The notes: generated from the sequence alone by a model not told the origin. DNA of 64,000 nucleotides from Euborellia annulipes (GCA_023213315.1 JAKCPI010004539.1:124001-188000); one strand, 5' to 3'. Shown: positions 1 through 10,689, counted from the first letter of the stretch. Numbers and translations: made by a program.

Positions 1-100
1 GGACTTCGTACCCTCTCCCCTCCCGTCCCGGATTCACGGCCGGTGAAGGTCGAGCAGAGCGATCATTCTCATGATTTAATAAGAAACTTTACCAAATGAA

Positions 101-230
101 AAAAAAAACGGGTCTTCATCTCAAAGACAAATTTTCATTAATTTTTTTTTTTTTTTACTCAAATTTTTCCGTTTTCACCTGACCCCCGAGGGGCCCGGTC
201 CTCTTAGAGACAAATTTTCTTAATTTTAAA
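101..230. repeat. Dispersed repeat block, first copy
   Basis: The block contains AGACAAATTTTC followed by a T run and a GC-rich patch (CCGAGGGGCCCG). A second copy sits at 885-975 and a third AGACAAATTTTC at about 209. The family is unknown; only the repetition is seen. Confidence 0.4.
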
Positions 231-527
231 CTGGTAACCGTTGGCTCTAGTTGAAACATTATACATTAATAGGAGAATTAAATTCATGTATGATACACAA
301 GGTTTTTTGATTCAATGATTTTATTTATTTAATATTAACACTTTATAAGTATTTCAACACCATATGTGTCATCATCGGAAGTGAATTACATACTGTGTCA
401 GTATGTAGTAAATGTTAAATAAATAAATCATTGAAACAAAAAACCTTGTGTATCATACATGAAGTAAGTGAGATTTGGAGGCCAGCAGCCAGGAAGGTAG
501 CCTCTATTTAATGAAACAGACTCCTTT

Positions 528-572
528 AACAAAACGTTTCGGCTAGTTTTAATTACGCCATCTTCAGTTGTT
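528..572 (-). ncRNA. Hammerhead-ribozyme-like motif
   Basis: On the minus strand, helix I (ACAA and AACAA paired to TTGTT) flanks a CTGAAGA core, a GGC/GCC stem II, GAAAC and the cleavage triplet GTT. Helix III is only the two pairs formed by AC-GT. One extra base lies between the core and stem II, which may lower activity. It pairs with a degenerate partner at 723-767. Confidence 0.5.
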
Positions 573-722
573 GTAGAGTCTAAAAGAGTCTTTCGATATT
601 TTCCTTCTCACAAGTCTCATCACATTCATTAAATTTACATTGTTATAACACATAAGCATTGCGAATAGTTTTCGCTTATGCACAACACACAAGTGCCAAC
701 TCTATTTCCTATTAGACTCTAC

Positions 723-767
723 AACAACGGAAGATGGCGTAATTAAAATTAGCCGAAACGTTTTGTT
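723..767 (+). ncRNA. Hammerhead-like motif, degenerate core
   Basis: This is the inverted partner of 528-572. Helix I (AACAA/TTGTT) and a longer stem II are kept, but the core reads CGGAAGA instead of CTGAAGA, so a conserved U is lost. It is probably inactive. Confidence 0.45.
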
Positions 768-884
768 AAAGGAGTCTGTTTCATTAAATAGCGGCTACCT
801 TCCTGGCTGCTGTCCTCCAAATCTCACTTACTGATATCTCACAGCCACATCTCTCCAATTATCATACATGAATTTATTTCTCCT

Positions 885-975
885 ATTAAAGACAAATTTT
901 CGTTAAATTTTTTTTTTAATCCAAATTTTTTCTGATTTTACCTGAGCTCCAAGGGGCCCGACCCTCTCAGAGAGC
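885..975. repeat. Dispersed repeat block, second copy
   Basis: This repeats the 101-200 block (AGACAAATTTTC, T run, GGGGCCCG). The two copies bracket the foldback region. Confidence 0.4.
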
Positions 976-1007
976 GTCTTATTAAAAAATTGCTTATATA
1001 TATATAT

Positions 1008-1180
1008 TTCATTTTTTTTTTTATTTTTTACCAAAAAACACACTTTTTTTCCATTCTCATTCACATTCACACACACATACACACAGTCTTTTCGGCAACT
1101 TAGGCCAGACTTTATATGATACCCGTTATTATGAATATATATATTTGGTATCCAAATGGCTAAAATTCTTTTATTTATGC
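1008..1180 (-). mobile_element. SINE-A, 3' part
   Basis: Reads on the minus strand: A-rich tail, CA-rich microsatellite-like tract, the tail block GGCCTAAGTTGCCGAAAAGAC, then body sequence. The tRNA-like head is missing, as in a truncated SINE. Confidence 0.55.
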
Positions 1181-1420
1181 CTCGCACTTTTTCAAACAAA
1201 AATATAGATAGTAGTCCAACTCCAAAAATATAGATATTTGCTTTATACCCGTATATATGTATGTATATAGATTCGCCTCCTCGGCCCCTCCTTATATACG
1301 CCCTTGGTGCATGTGTGTGTGAGTGTAGATGGGAAAAAAGTGTGGTGTTCGAAAAAAAAAATAAAAACACTCGCTCTAATAAAATACGATAAAGACATGA
1401 ATATTTAAATTTATTTTGAT

Positions 1421-1480
1421 ACCTCGGGTGGGTGCCCCGGGGATTCAGAGTGTGTGGCCCGATAGGCATCGTTACAAAAA
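1421..1480. repeat. CCTCGGGTGGGTG repeat, copy 1
   Basis: Shares CCTCGGGTGGGTG and CCCGATAG.CATCG with 50667-50745. The two short copies are 49 kb apart. Family unknown. Confidence 0.35.
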
Positions 1481-1549
1481 AATATTTAGAATAGTAGGGT
1501 ATATTTATACTATAACCCCTAAATGGCCTCAGCCAAAACAGTTGCGTTT

Positions 1550-1615
1550 TACTTTCTCTTATCATACATATAGTGGGAAAGTATTGCGATCATGTCAAAA
1601 ATTCGATGTCAAGAT
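1550..1615 (-). repeat. Repeat A, terminal fragment
   Basis: Keeps the right-hand hairpin side (TACTTTCTCTTA) and the adjacent ATTCGATGTC block only. Confidence 0.55.
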
Positions 1616-1911
1616 TTTTTATTTTGATTTAAATTTTTATTTTAATATAAAAAAAAATCGGCTAAAGCTTTTAAAAAGAATTTTCTGATATAATATCCGT
1701 CCGATTCAATTAGACTTTTTCTTTTTTCAATCCTTCCTTAGAATTTACATACATTTATTACATTATATAAAATCTAATTATTAGACACTTTCATTTTCTT
1801 TTCTTTAATATAATTTATTTTTTTGACCGACTCTCTTTGAATTTATTATTACTTTATCTTAAATGTAGAACGATCATAATCATTTTCTAAACTATTTCTC
1901 ATCTGTTTCAG

Positions 1912-1956
1912 CCTCTGGCTGTGGTTGGCTCCCCCCTCCTGGCTCCATCCATCATG
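1912..1956 (+). other. Candidate 45-nt exon
   Basis: A GC-rich 45-nt block in AT-rich DNA lies between a good acceptor (pyrimidine-rich CTGTTTCAG) and a good donor (ATG|GTATGT). The length is a multiple of three and all three frames are open (for example PLAVVGSPLLAPSIM). I do not recognise the peptide. It could be a symmetric cassette exon of a + strand gene with long introns, or chance. RNA evidence would be needed to call it. Confidence 0.35.
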
Positions 1957-2016
1957 GTATGTTTATAACATTATAATAACAAAATATCTCATTTAGATAT
2001 TAAATTCTCCAAGAGG

Positions 2017-2116
2017 AAAAATCTTGTGTGACTGAGCGCATAGCACACAACTTTCTTTTACCTTGTAATTAAAAGTTATGTTCTGTACTTGTCCCACCAG
2101 ATTTTTCATGTCGTCA
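2017..2116 (+). repeat. Repeat A, left hairpin alone
   Basis: Solo copy of the left terminal hairpin: AAAATCTTGTGTGACTG and its near complement ending in CACCAGATTTTTC. Confidence 0.6.
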
Positions 2117-2185
2117 TATTATTGTATATTGTATATTTATAGTATATTTCAAGATTTTTTAAAAGTCTTTTCGGCATCTTAGGCC

Positions 2186-2597
2186 CTGGTATGAGACACG
2201 AAATTTTTTGAACAAAATCGACCAAAGAGTACTAGTACTTTACTGATGCACTTTTTCAGTTTTTTTTCGATCTTCTCAAAATTAGCTCTAACGATTTTGA
2301 TTAAAATTCAAAAATTAATATTATTCTTCAGTTGCTCTTTAAAATGTATTTTCTCATTTTGCCATTGAAATCTTCTGAAGACCACTTTACTCTTGTACTT
2401 TATAGGAAAGATAGGAAAAATGGAAGAAATTTTCACATATGAATTTTACATCTTGAAATTCGAATGTATCTTACTGTCAGAAACTAAATATATGTCCACA
2501 CAAAAAAATCTAGTGTGAAAGCACAGAACACAACTTTCTCTCCCCGAAGGGTAAGAGAAAGTTATGTGCTGTGCGACCAGTCACACCAGATTTTTCA
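2186..2597 (-). repeat. Repeat A copy, right part missing
   Basis: Minus-orientation copy with the central region (AGTACTAGTACTTTACTGATG) and the left hairpin. The right hairpin is absent. Confidence 0.75.
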
Positions 2598-2680
2598 TTT
2601 TTAATTTTATTTTTTTTAAACTCACACTTTTTTCTCATTTACACTTACACACACACATACTCACAGTCTTTTCGGCAAGA
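2598..2680 (-). mobile_element. SINE-A tail fragment
   Basis: T run, CA-rich tract and CAGTCTTTTCGGCAAG: the 3' tail of SINE-A, sitting between two Repeat A copies. Confidence 0.5.
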
Positions 2681-3136
2681 ACGAAAAGAGCTAGAAGATT
2701 GAAATTTTATATTTAAGTTAGGTACCTCTCAGGGACGTAACAAGAAGATTTTGAACAAAATCGCCTAAAGAGTACAAGTACTTTACTGAAGTACTTTTTG
2801 TTTTTTTTTTCAATTTTATCAAAATTTGCTGTAACGATTTTGATTACAATTCAAACATCAATCTCATTTTGCCATTAAAATCATCTGAAGACCACTTTAC
2901 TCTTGTACTCCATAGAAAAGATAGGAGAAATGGTTGCCATGGTAACAAAATATAGGCCTAAATATTTTTCCATGTATTATTATATAAATTTTATATCTTG
3001 AATTCCCATATATCAGCGGAAACTAAATATATCTCGACACAAAAAAATCTGGTTTGTCAAGCAAAAAACACAACATTCGATTACCGAAGGTAAGAGAAAG
3101 TTGTGTGCTGCGCGACCAGTCACACCAGATTTTTTT
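2679..3136 (-). repeat. Repeat A copy, right end missing
   Basis: Begins at AACGAAAAGAGCTAG in the central part and runs through to the complete left hairpin ending CACCAGATTTTTTT. Confidence 0.75.
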
Positions 3137-3382
3137 AACTTTAATATACATAGATGTTGAAATAGAATTTACTATAATCATACGATTAGATAAAGAAAAA
3201 GTAAAAAAAAAAATGATAATATAAAAATATTTCTAATAGACACTATGAATGAGTTATTTTATTTGAATATACAATAGGAACTCAAATTATTTAAATTGTA
3301 AATATTAGAATGAAGACATATCATCTCATTGATTAACATATGCAAATTAATTTCATTAGTTAATATAATGATTTATGTCACA

Positions 3383-3420
3383 ATGTACTGTGCTTGTCAC
3401 ACCAGATTTTTTGTGTCGAC
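3383..3420 (+). repeat. Repeat A, half of left hairpin
   Basis: Only CTGTGCTTGTCACACCAGATTT and the following TGTGTCGAC remain. Confidence 0.5.
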
Positions 3421-3475
3421 CATGGGCGTAACTAGGGGGGTTCCGTTTGATATCCAAATGATTTAAATAAATTCA
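3421..3475. mobile_element. Fragment of the CATGGGCGTAACTAG foldback family
   Basis: CATGGGCGTAACTAG here equals the terminal sequence of the large foldback at 52555-55063. Only one end is present and SINE-like body sequence follows immediately. Confidence 0.4.
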
Positions 3476-3561
3476 TTGGACTGCCTTAGCTCGAACCCCG
3501 CGCCCAGTGGCTTCCAGACTATCATTATTGATATTTGTCAACAACTTTACTCAATAGAGTT

Positions 3562-3830
3562 TTTTTTTTTTTTTAACACCACACTTTTTTCTCATTCACA
3601 CTTACATTCACCCACACATACTCACTGTCTTTTCGGCAACTTAGGCCATTTAAGACTTTTACGATATCCGTTATAGAGATTAATATACATATAAGGGGTC
3701 CAGGCATTCTTATTTAAGCCATTTGGTATCCAATTGGCTTAAATAAAATCATCGGACTGCCTGGGGTCCGAACCCGAGGCGTTTGGTATACGAGATGAGC
3801 ACGCTAACCTCTACACCAAACCCCTAGGGC
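3562..3830 (-). mobile_element. SINE-A, full length with target duplication
   Basis: Reading the minus strand: a tRNA-like head with the box A-like TGGTGTAGAGGTTAGC region and the box B-like GGTTCGGACCC region; a body with the palindromic pair around AAATGGCTTAAATA; the tail GGCCTAAGTTGCCGAAAAGAC; a TG-rich tract; and an A run. A 14-bp target duplication, TACTCAATAGAGTT, is exact at 3548-3561 and 3831-3844. This is the best reference copy of the family here. It is non-coding and would depend on a LINE for movement (family knowledge). Confidence 0.85.
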
Positions 3831-3845
3831 TACTCAATAGAGTTA

Positions 3846-4330
3846 AAGATTTAAAATTTATAAATATAGAAAAAACAATTTCTCATATCTTTTCTATGAA
3901 ATACAAGAGTAAATTGTGCTTTAAACAATTTTGAGAGCAAAATGAGAAAGTTTTTATATTTTGATACTATGGCAACCATTTCTCATATCTTTTCTATGGG
4001 GTACAAATGTAAAGTGGTCTTCAGAAGATTTCAATGACAAAATGAAAATATACATTTTAAAAAGCATCTAAAAAATAATTGGTTTATGAATTTTAATCAA
4101 AATCATGGGAGTTAATTTTGAGAAAATCGAAAAAAAAAAAAAAAAAACTGAAAAAGTAAATCAATAAAGTACTAGAACTCTTTGACCCATTTTGTTCCAT
4201 AGTTTCGTACCACGTGCTAGGAGGGTACCTAACTTAAATTTCAAATTTCACCCTTCTAGCACAGTACATTTTGCGAGACACACTTTTTGTTTTTAACCTC
4301 AAAACGTGTATTTCCATCAAAATTTGGTGA
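3846..4330 (+). repeat. Repeat A, internal part
   Basis: Diverged + orientation copy without either hairpin. It holds two tandem versions of the ATTTCTCATATCTTTTCTAT block, then GTACTAGAACTC and TACCTAACTTAAAT. Confidence 0.65.
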
Positions 4331-5470
4331 TTTTCCTCCATCTGCCTCAATTACTATCTTATTTCTCTTTTTCCTTTCGGAAAATATGTGCATAAGCGTT
4401 CCAGTTTAGGTATACTTCCTAAATAGGTCTATTAAAATTGGAGAAAGCTTTGAAATACTTGAAATATTCCTCAAATTCCCTTATATTTATTTTTAGTACA
4501 AATTTAATGTCATTCTATAACAGATAAATCCGGTCTTTAATTAAATAAAAAAATAATAAACTTCGATTAAGAGCTATAGATAGGCTACCTGTTTTTATTT
4601 GCTCCTCTGTGTGAAGTGACCCGCATTTATAGCCAAGCAGCGCCTCTTCCTCCTCAAATCGAATGCCGTTAGAGTTATTAATATTAGGACCTTTCTCCGG
4701 TCAGTTATAAATATTTCCCCCTAAAAAGAAGCTCTTTATGAAAGGTAATATAAAATGTTAATTGTTTTTTCCCTCCCTCTTTTTTTTTTTGATTTTTTTT
4801 TTACCCTGACATACTTAACATTTTTATTTCCAATCTTAGCTCATTGTTTATTCAAATGCCCTTGACCCCTAAATGTATTTGCAACTTGATTTGAAAAATA
4901 ATTTCAGAATAGAGTAAAATTATTTGGATATCAAAATATTTTATAACTTAATATGTATGCAAATATTTTATAAAGAAAAAGGACGAAAACTTTTAAAGGG
5001 CTTCTTCAAAAGCCGTTTAAAGAATTCATTGATTGTCCATTAGCAATGCGTATGACTTAAACCATTGTTTACTAGGCCGTAAAGTTGTTAGATAATGTTC
5101 GGCCCCATGTTTAATATTTATTTTCGTGTTTTTTGAAGACTTTATGCCACACATCTTCAGGCAGTTAAATTGTCTTTCATTTCTTAATATGTAAATAATC
5201 TTGTTGTTGAAGGTAATAGATCATAGGGCTTAAGATTTGTTTTAGAAAAAAGACAATCATAAAAAATTAAGTTTTCAATTTCCTTCATTATTAATTTCAG
5301 TTCAAGTTTCAGTCTGTGATCGACCTTCTTTAGGACCCAGTGCTAGTCGACTAAATGTCAACATTTTATGTTAATTTCGACATTAAAAATTACAATTATA
5401 TAAAAGATTTCGAAATCTAGAGAAGAATTCAGAATTATAGTGGAGTAGTTAGAGGTTGGTTACTTGTCGA
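4331..5470. other. AT-rich stretch, nothing recognised
   Basis: No long frame, repeat with a second copy, or splice-flanked GC block was seen. A short GC-richer piece at about 4610-4680 (GTGACCCGCATTTATAGCC...) is unexplained. Confidence 0.4.
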
Positions 5471-5475
5471 ATTAT

Positions 5476-5669
5476 GTTGGAGGTGTCAGGAGAAATTTAT
5501 TAAAAATAATAAATTTTTTGTAGGAATCTTTATTTTGACAGACCAAATTGTACAATTAAATAAAAACAAATTACAGACTAAAATCATTTAATTGTACAAA
5601 TTGGACGGCCAAAATAGTTTCTTAATAAATATTTATTATTTTTAATAAATTTCTCCTAACACCTCCAAC
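5476..5669. mobile_element. Inverted-repeat MITE, unclassified
   Basis: Terminal arms GTTGGAGGTGTCAGGAGAAA and TTTCTCCTAACACCTCCAAC continue inward (AAATTTATTAAAAATAATAAA), leaving a short loop. About 194 bp. No clear target duplication. Confidence 0.6.
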
Positions 5670-6265
5670 GTCTAGTTACAAATACTCTAATTACAATTAT
5701 AAATGCACTAACAGGTAGCCCTAGATGCTTTATACTCTCAGCAGTACGTACAGCCAGGCCTTCTTCAAATTACATAAAACCAGAGTTGGAAAAAACCCAA
5801 CCCGTCGGTTTTTTTTTCTTTTTCTTTTTTTTTTTTTTTTTTTTTTTTTTGGAGATTTTCGTTTCTATTTGATAGGTGTGATTTATCTTTTCTGCTTTTG
5901 TCAGTATTATAAAAATTTCAATATTTTTGCAAAAAAAAAAAAATATATATAAATATCCTTACAAAATAAAGTAGGTAAACAACTTGATGTTACTATATAA
6001 ATTTTCTTATAATAGTATAATTAAGTATAATATAGGAACCGACCGAAGTTTCGGGTTCGGCCAAAAACTAGTGGAAATTTGAGTTTGAAAAGAAGGGATG
6101 AGATTCGCACACTAAAAAAAATGGTGTAATTTGAGTTACGAGGTGGAAAATTTACTAAAAAAAAAAGTAAAATGAATTTTGTACAGGAAATTAAAAAAAA
6201 AAGTTTCAGTTTCGGCCGAAACTAAAATTGAAGCCGAAATTCGTTTTGTTTCCGTCGCACAAATC
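5670..6265. other. AT-rich stretch with long T run
   Basis: A T run at about 5818-5850 and AT-rich filler. FTTTCGGTTCGGCC-like text at 6040-6250 (GTTTCGGGTTCGGCC, TTTCGGCCGAAACT) looks like a small palindromic repeat but no second copy was found. Confidence 0.3.
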
Positions 6266-6336
6266 TCGACATTGAATTTTTGACATGAATCCAATACTTT
6301 CTCAATATATATTTCATATATAGAGTAATAGAAAGT
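6266..6336 (+). repeat. Repeat A, right end
   Basis: CGACATTGAATTTTTGACATG, CCAATACTTTCTC and the right hairpin. The rest is missing. Confidence 0.6.
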
Positions 6337-6924
6337 AAATAACCCAAATAACAGTGGGTTTTATTAATTTAAAAAACAAAGTGGGTTTTGCCCATCTGGG
6401 GGAATTCTATGCCAACCCTGCATCAAACCCTTACCAGCGATAAAAAATACATGAGAAATTTTTCATAAAAATTTTCTCGGGTTGGGGGAAAAAAAATTTA
6501 CCTGCATTGGTTTCTAATGTGTCCTTTAAAAACATCCTTTTCAGAAAAAAATTACACTAGAGGACATTCCTAAAAGATAAAGAGAAGGGTCCACCATTCT
6601 GAGAGCAGCACTTTCAAAGCAAGAGATAGTAAACAAAATTTTCCATTGACAAGGAATCATACTATAGTGCTCATATTTGATTTTTTTTCGATAAAAATAT
6701 AACTAGTTGCTCTCTTAATAATGTTAAGTCTCCATTCAATCATAAGAAACTTTCCTTCCATGCTATAATAGATTATGTTGTTTCTAAAAACATTTCGCTT
6801 TTGACTCATTATCTTACTGCTATAATCCCTTGAAGTAATTTAAAAAAATTATATTAATTTAAGTGGCGAGCATGTCCTTTACTCCTAGGGAATACAATTG
6901 GCCGCAATTCGAGAAAAGAAAATA
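6337..6924. other. AT-rich stretch, nothing recognised
   Basis: No frame, repeat or RNA signal could be supported here. Confidence 0.35.
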
Positions 6925-7008
6925 ATTTTTTTTTTAATTTTCACGCCTACACGGCCACGGCAGAGAAACCATTTGGCCAGTTCCCGGTTTACAGAAAATA
7001 AAAAGCGG

Positions 7009-7484
7009 TCACAAAAACAGATGAGAGGAAACTAAAAATCTTGTAACAACAGACCTAATCCTTACCAGCTCACCCTGTAGATTAAAACACTGTAGAAGGA
7101 CCGTCATCTTTACAGGAAACAGGACTTCATTCCCAAGTGATACATATAACTTATCAACAGATCTTTTATTTTTCGGGCAGCCCAGGAAAACATGATCCAT
7201 GTCTCCCACTGTCCTACCATCACAGTCACAATAAGGGTGTTCTCTTAGATTGAAAAGGTACAGGCGGCTGGGCGTGGCAACATGCCCTAAGCGCAACCTG
7301 ATAATCAATGATATCAAGTTCCTATAAAGATGACAGTCCCTGAACCAGGTCTTACAGGGAATTTGAGGCATTACAGAGTAAAGATGAGAACCCCTCGCCT
7401 CGGATGTTCGATTCCAGTGCTGCTGCCATGTCCCAATACCGTCCCTCTTTATTAGAGAGACAACATCAGAGACCGGCAGACCCC
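7009..7484 (-). pseudogene. LINE C-terminal Cys-rich domain, frameshifted
   Basis: Continues the LINE protein after RNase H in another frame. It starts near VSDVVSLIKRDG and includes WQQHWN, RLGHVATPSRLYLF, then HPYCDCDGRTVGDMDHVFLGC. The pattern CxC...H...C matches the C-terminal zinc-binding-like segment of many RNase H-bearing LINEs. The 120-codon uninterrupted part spans 7371-7009 and stops with TGA. The frame differs from the RNase H frame by one base; the switch falls at or near a run of five C (five G on the coding strand) at 7481-7485. Confidence 0.75.
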
Positions 7485-7931
7485 CTCTAACAACTGGCCA
7501 TCATCACTCGCACCGCGAGCAAGAGTGTCCACTATTTCATTACCCAACACACCAGCATGGCTCGGACACCACACTAGTTTAATATTCCTCCTCAATAGCC
7601 TCAACTTATTCTGCAACAGATAAATCAAATAATTATCACTCACGTTCTTATAAAAGTCTCTCAAAGCGACCAAGAGACTCTGGGAGTCAGAAACAACAAT
7701 TATATCCCTTGAGCCGACACTAGACTCAATAAACAAGAGACAATTCAGAAGAGCCAAAGCTTCCGCACTAAAGACAGAAAATTCACTACGCAGTTTATGC
7801 TTCCTAAATATATTCAAATTTGAGTAGTAAAAAGCACATCCGACATGCCCGTCACTCCTCTTCGAGCCGTCTGTGTAAAACACTTGAAAACCTGAGAAAT
7901 TATCCAAAAATTCACGAAATTTTATCCTTAA
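7485..7931 (-). pseudogene. LINE RNase H domain
   Basis: RNase H type I: it would remove the RNA strand of the RNA-DNA hybrid during element copying. Catalytic residues are all visible: D in FYTDGSKRSDG, E in SAEALALLNC, D in VVSDSQSLLVAL, and the final D with the conserved H and N in CPSHAGVLGNEIVDTLA. The frame is open to 7452 but the last residues are out of frame after the C5 run. Upstream, it joins the RT frame exactly if the 7932-8422 insertion is removed. Confidence 0.85.
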
Positions 7932-8422
7932 TAGACGCAAGCCCCGCCTTCGGCGGGGCTCTCCGTCTAGCGGGGGCTGCGCCCCTGGACCCCCCTGCTC
8001 GCCTTCGGCTTATATACATACCGGTACATACAAACATTTTCCCTTTTCATTTTTATATATAGAGACTATTTTAACGGTTAATCATTCATGAACTTAAGAT
8101 TTTTTGTGAATCATATCCTTTCCGGGACTCTCCCGGTACACAGACAAAAAATTTACGCCGATATTTTAGAATTCAAAATGTAAATAAAAAATCGTAAACA
8201 TGGGTAAATATTTATATTTTGTTACCATGGCAACTATTTCTCCTAATTTTTATTTTTTTCTTATTTTAACGGTTAATTACTCATTAACTTATTGTTATTT
8301 GTGAAACAAAACCTGTCCGGGACTCTCACAAACATACACAGAAAATTTCATCATAATTGGTTCAGTCGTTTAGGAGGAGTTCAGTCACATACACACGTAC
8401 AGAAGAATTATATATATAAAGA
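7932..8422 (-). mobile_element. Helitron-like non-autonomous insertion inside the LINE
   Basis: On the minus strand it starts TCTTTATATATATAATTC and ends ...GTCTA, with a GC-rich hairpin GCCCCGCC-gaa-GGCGGGGC about 9 bp before the end. Insertion lies between A and T of the LINE without target duplication. These are Helitron hallmarks (TC start, subterminal hairpin, A|T target), though the canonical end is CTRR and this one reads CTA. Removing 7932-8422 rejoins the LINE reading frame without loss. A Repeat A fragment (about 8140-8255) is nested inside, and two diverged copies of TTTTAACGGTTAAT (8070, 8266) lie on either side of it. Confidence 0.65.
8140..8255 (+). repeat. Repeat A fragment nested in the Helitron-like element
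   Basis: ATGGGTAAATATTTATATTT and TTACCATGGCAACTATTTCT match the Repeat A centre, interrupting the surrounding element. Confidence 0.55.
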
Positions 8423-10114
8423 TAAGGGATCATGTTTTTCCCATTTTGGAATAATGACCTCATTTTCGAACAGCTTAATTTCATATGGGAACTCAAAGTT
8501 CAATGGCTTTAAACTAATATTCAATCTGTCCCTCATCAATTCAATGTCACTAAAATGTTTTAAAAGCTGGATGTTCTTAGACCATTTGTCGCGATTTCTA
8601 GGGTCCACAGCCAGGTCTCTAAGACGACAAATCGACCCGAGAACATGATTATCACTAAAAGCTACTTTACTCAGCAAGTATCTCTTTGATAAAATAGAGC
8701 GTCTCATACTTAGAGGCATTTCATGGGCCTCCACCAATAGAGCATTCACTGGTGTAGATCTCATTACCCCCAAACAACACCTCAGAGCTCTATACTGTAG
8801 AGTATCCAACCTTTTAAGTAGATATTTAGGAGCACTTTCAAAAAGAGATCCTCCATAATCCAAAATGGGTCTAATAATAGAACGATATATCATAAGACAT
8901 GTCTCGGGATGTGCTCCCCACCACGTTCTAGTACAATTGCGAATAATATTTAATCGTTTCTCACATTTTTCAATAATGGATACAATCTGACCTTTCCAAG
9001 ATAACTTAGAGTCTAAAACTATCCCCAAAAACTCTAACTCCCCAACCACCTCAATCAATTTATTATTAAAGGAGAAGGAATGTACACCTGGACGGTTGTA
9101 CTTACGAGTAAATATCATTGCCTTTGTCTTTTCATAAGCTAATTCTAACGAATGATTATCAAGCCAACGTGTGAGACCTTCAAACGAGATTTCCAAGTTA
9201 CGCAAAGACTCGTCAAAAGAACTGGAGGATGTATACAAACAAATGTCATCGGCAAACTGTAACACCTTTGTGGAGGGTTCTAACGACTCGACCAGGTCAT
9301 GCATATATAAATTAAATAATATCGGGCTTAATACAGATCCCTGGATAAGACCCTTCGAAACCGTTCTAGGGCCATAAAAAGTATTATTATTCTTTATATA
9401 AACAGTTCTTGAATAATTTAATCCGACAATACAATTAATTAGTTGACTAGGAACTCCAAGATTCCTCATTTTTTCCCCCAGAATCTCAAGCTGAACGTTG
9501 TCATACGCTGACTTTATATCTAAAAACAATCCGATCAAAATTTCTTTTTTTATAAAAGCACTTGAAATAGAATTAGATAAAATAACCAAATTATCCATCG
9601 CACTCTTCTTTCTTCTAAACCCATGCTGAGACTCGTCAAAGAGACCAGAGGACTCCACCCACCACTCCAGCCTATTTTTGATCAAGATTTCAAATATCTT
9701 CTCCATGACCGATGAAAGTGAAATAGGTCGATAAGAACTAGCAAGACGCTGGTCCCTGTTTGCCTTGGGAATTGGCACAACTACTTGAGTAGTCCAGGAA
9801 GCCGGAAAAGACTGCCGTTCATAAAACTTATTGTACAAACCAAGAAGCAGCATTTTTCCCGACTCAGGCAACTGCTTTACCATTGAGTAACTTATATCGT
9901 CATATCCTGGAGAGCTATCCTTCTTAGTCTCAATTGCTATCTGAAGCTCCTTTAGCGAAAACGGCCCAATCATCCATCCGTTCAAATTATCATTCGTATC
10001 CTCCATGACCCTCAACTGATTCGTAACAAACGGCGGCGCAATGTTCGAAGCAAAATCCTCAATAATGTCTTCATCTATCCTAGGTAAATAACTATCCAGG
10101 GTTTCACATAAATT
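8423..10114 (-). pseudogene. LINE reverse transcriptase
   Basis: RNA-dependent DNA polymerase of a LINE. The uninterrupted frame runs from 10114 (a TAA lies just upstream, and no ATG begins it) to the insertion; the first in-frame ATG is at 10006. Numbering from the TTG codon at 10015, motifs appear in order: SPGYDDISYSMVK (35-47), YRPISL (95-100), QHGFRRKKS (130-138), catalytic FLDIKSAY (164-171), QGSVLSPILFN (225-235), catalytic FADD (254-257), EFLGI in the palm/thumb and RPILDYGG further on. All three catalytic aspartates are present. The frame then reads a few codons into the inserted element and stops at 8408. No endonuclease domain is present. Confidence 0.92.
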
Positions 10115-10524
10115 TTAATTTATCAAAAGTTCATAAAAAAAAAAAGATTTATTAGAATAACAAAAAAATAATCACACAATGACATACATAAAGAATATTA
10201 TATTATTATTACAGAATTAATGGGTCTATTAATACATGTACATAAATCATTTTTAGTTATTTCAAAAACTTTGTAAAGAATTGCAATCAAGTGTAGCGGG
10301 AACAGATAAAAACCATAAGAAAAAAAAAAAAAAAAAAACAATACCAGTATTTAGTTAAATTACCAATGGTTTCTAATGGCCCATTTACATTAGTGTGACT
10401 AGTCGAATCTTATTTTTTCGAGAATCTTTTCACTTTCTGGACTCATATCGCATTATATAATATCGGGAAGAAATTTTTTTATATAAAACTAGAATAAATA
10501 AGGGAAGTTATGATCCAGTCAATA

Positions 10525-10687
10525 ATGAATTAAATTTTTTTTTAAAGTGTTTTTGACCCCTTCTCTATTTATCTCAATCCAATTTGAATAAATTGTCACA
10601 TGAGACGGGATGAGAACCCGCGAACTTTGGTACAATTAGCCCGCACACTAACCACTACACTGAGGCTAGAGGGCTATGAATTAAATT
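10525..10687 (-). mobile_element. Small tRNA-derived SINE with target duplication
   Basis: Target duplication ATGAATTAAATT is exact at 10525-10536 and 10676-10687; the body is 10537-10675. On the minus strand it begins with a tRNA-like head (GTGTAGTGGTTAGTGTGCGG and GGGTTCTCATCCC) and ends in an A-rich tail. The head differs from SINE-A, so it is another family. Confidence 0.75.
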
Positions 10688-10689
10688 AA

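Larger units (their letters stand above)
466..838. repeat. Foldback with hammerhead-like motifs in both arms
   Basis: Arms of about 120 bp (466-590 and 711-838) are near-perfect reverse complements around a unique loop of about 120 bp. Each arm carries a hammerhead-like core (CTGAAGA...CCGAAACGTT) near its inner end. An outer inverted repeat (ATTCATGTATGATA) flanks it at 268-340, 426-464 and 855-885, so this is a nested insertion. No open reading frame is seen. By analogy with Penelope-like elements, these could be inverted terminal pieces of a retroelement (inference). Confidence 0.65.
6925..10120 (-). mobile_element. 5'-truncated RT/RNase H LINE
   Basis: A non-LTR retrotransposon copy on the minus strand. 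The open frame starts inside the protein at 10114, so the endonuclease and 5' end are missing, as expected from incomplete target-primed reverse transcription. Order: linker, reverse transcriptase (10114-8423), RNase H (7931 to about 7485), cysteine-rich C-terminus (to 7009), then a short 3' UTR ending in CCGTGGCCGTGTAGGCGTG plus an A-rich tail at about 6925-6935. An RNase H domain downstream of RT fits the I/R1/Jockey-group clades (family knowledge); the exact clade needs a tree. A 491-bp Helitron-like insertion and one frameshift break it. Confidence 0.85.

Noticed and set aside
903..1688. 220-codon minus frame and overlapping 90-codon plus frame
   Set aside because: Low-complexity translation of A/T and CA-rich SINE tail sequence, without domain-like composition.
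2017..2116. Left hairpin of Repeat A as a microRNA precursor
   Set aside because: The length is plausible, but it is the terminus of a high-copy repeat and no independent evidence supports processing.
8408..10015. Start of the RT protein at the TTG codon at 10015
   Set aside because: The frame is open upstream to 10114 with RT-linker-like sequence, so this is an internal point of a truncated protein.
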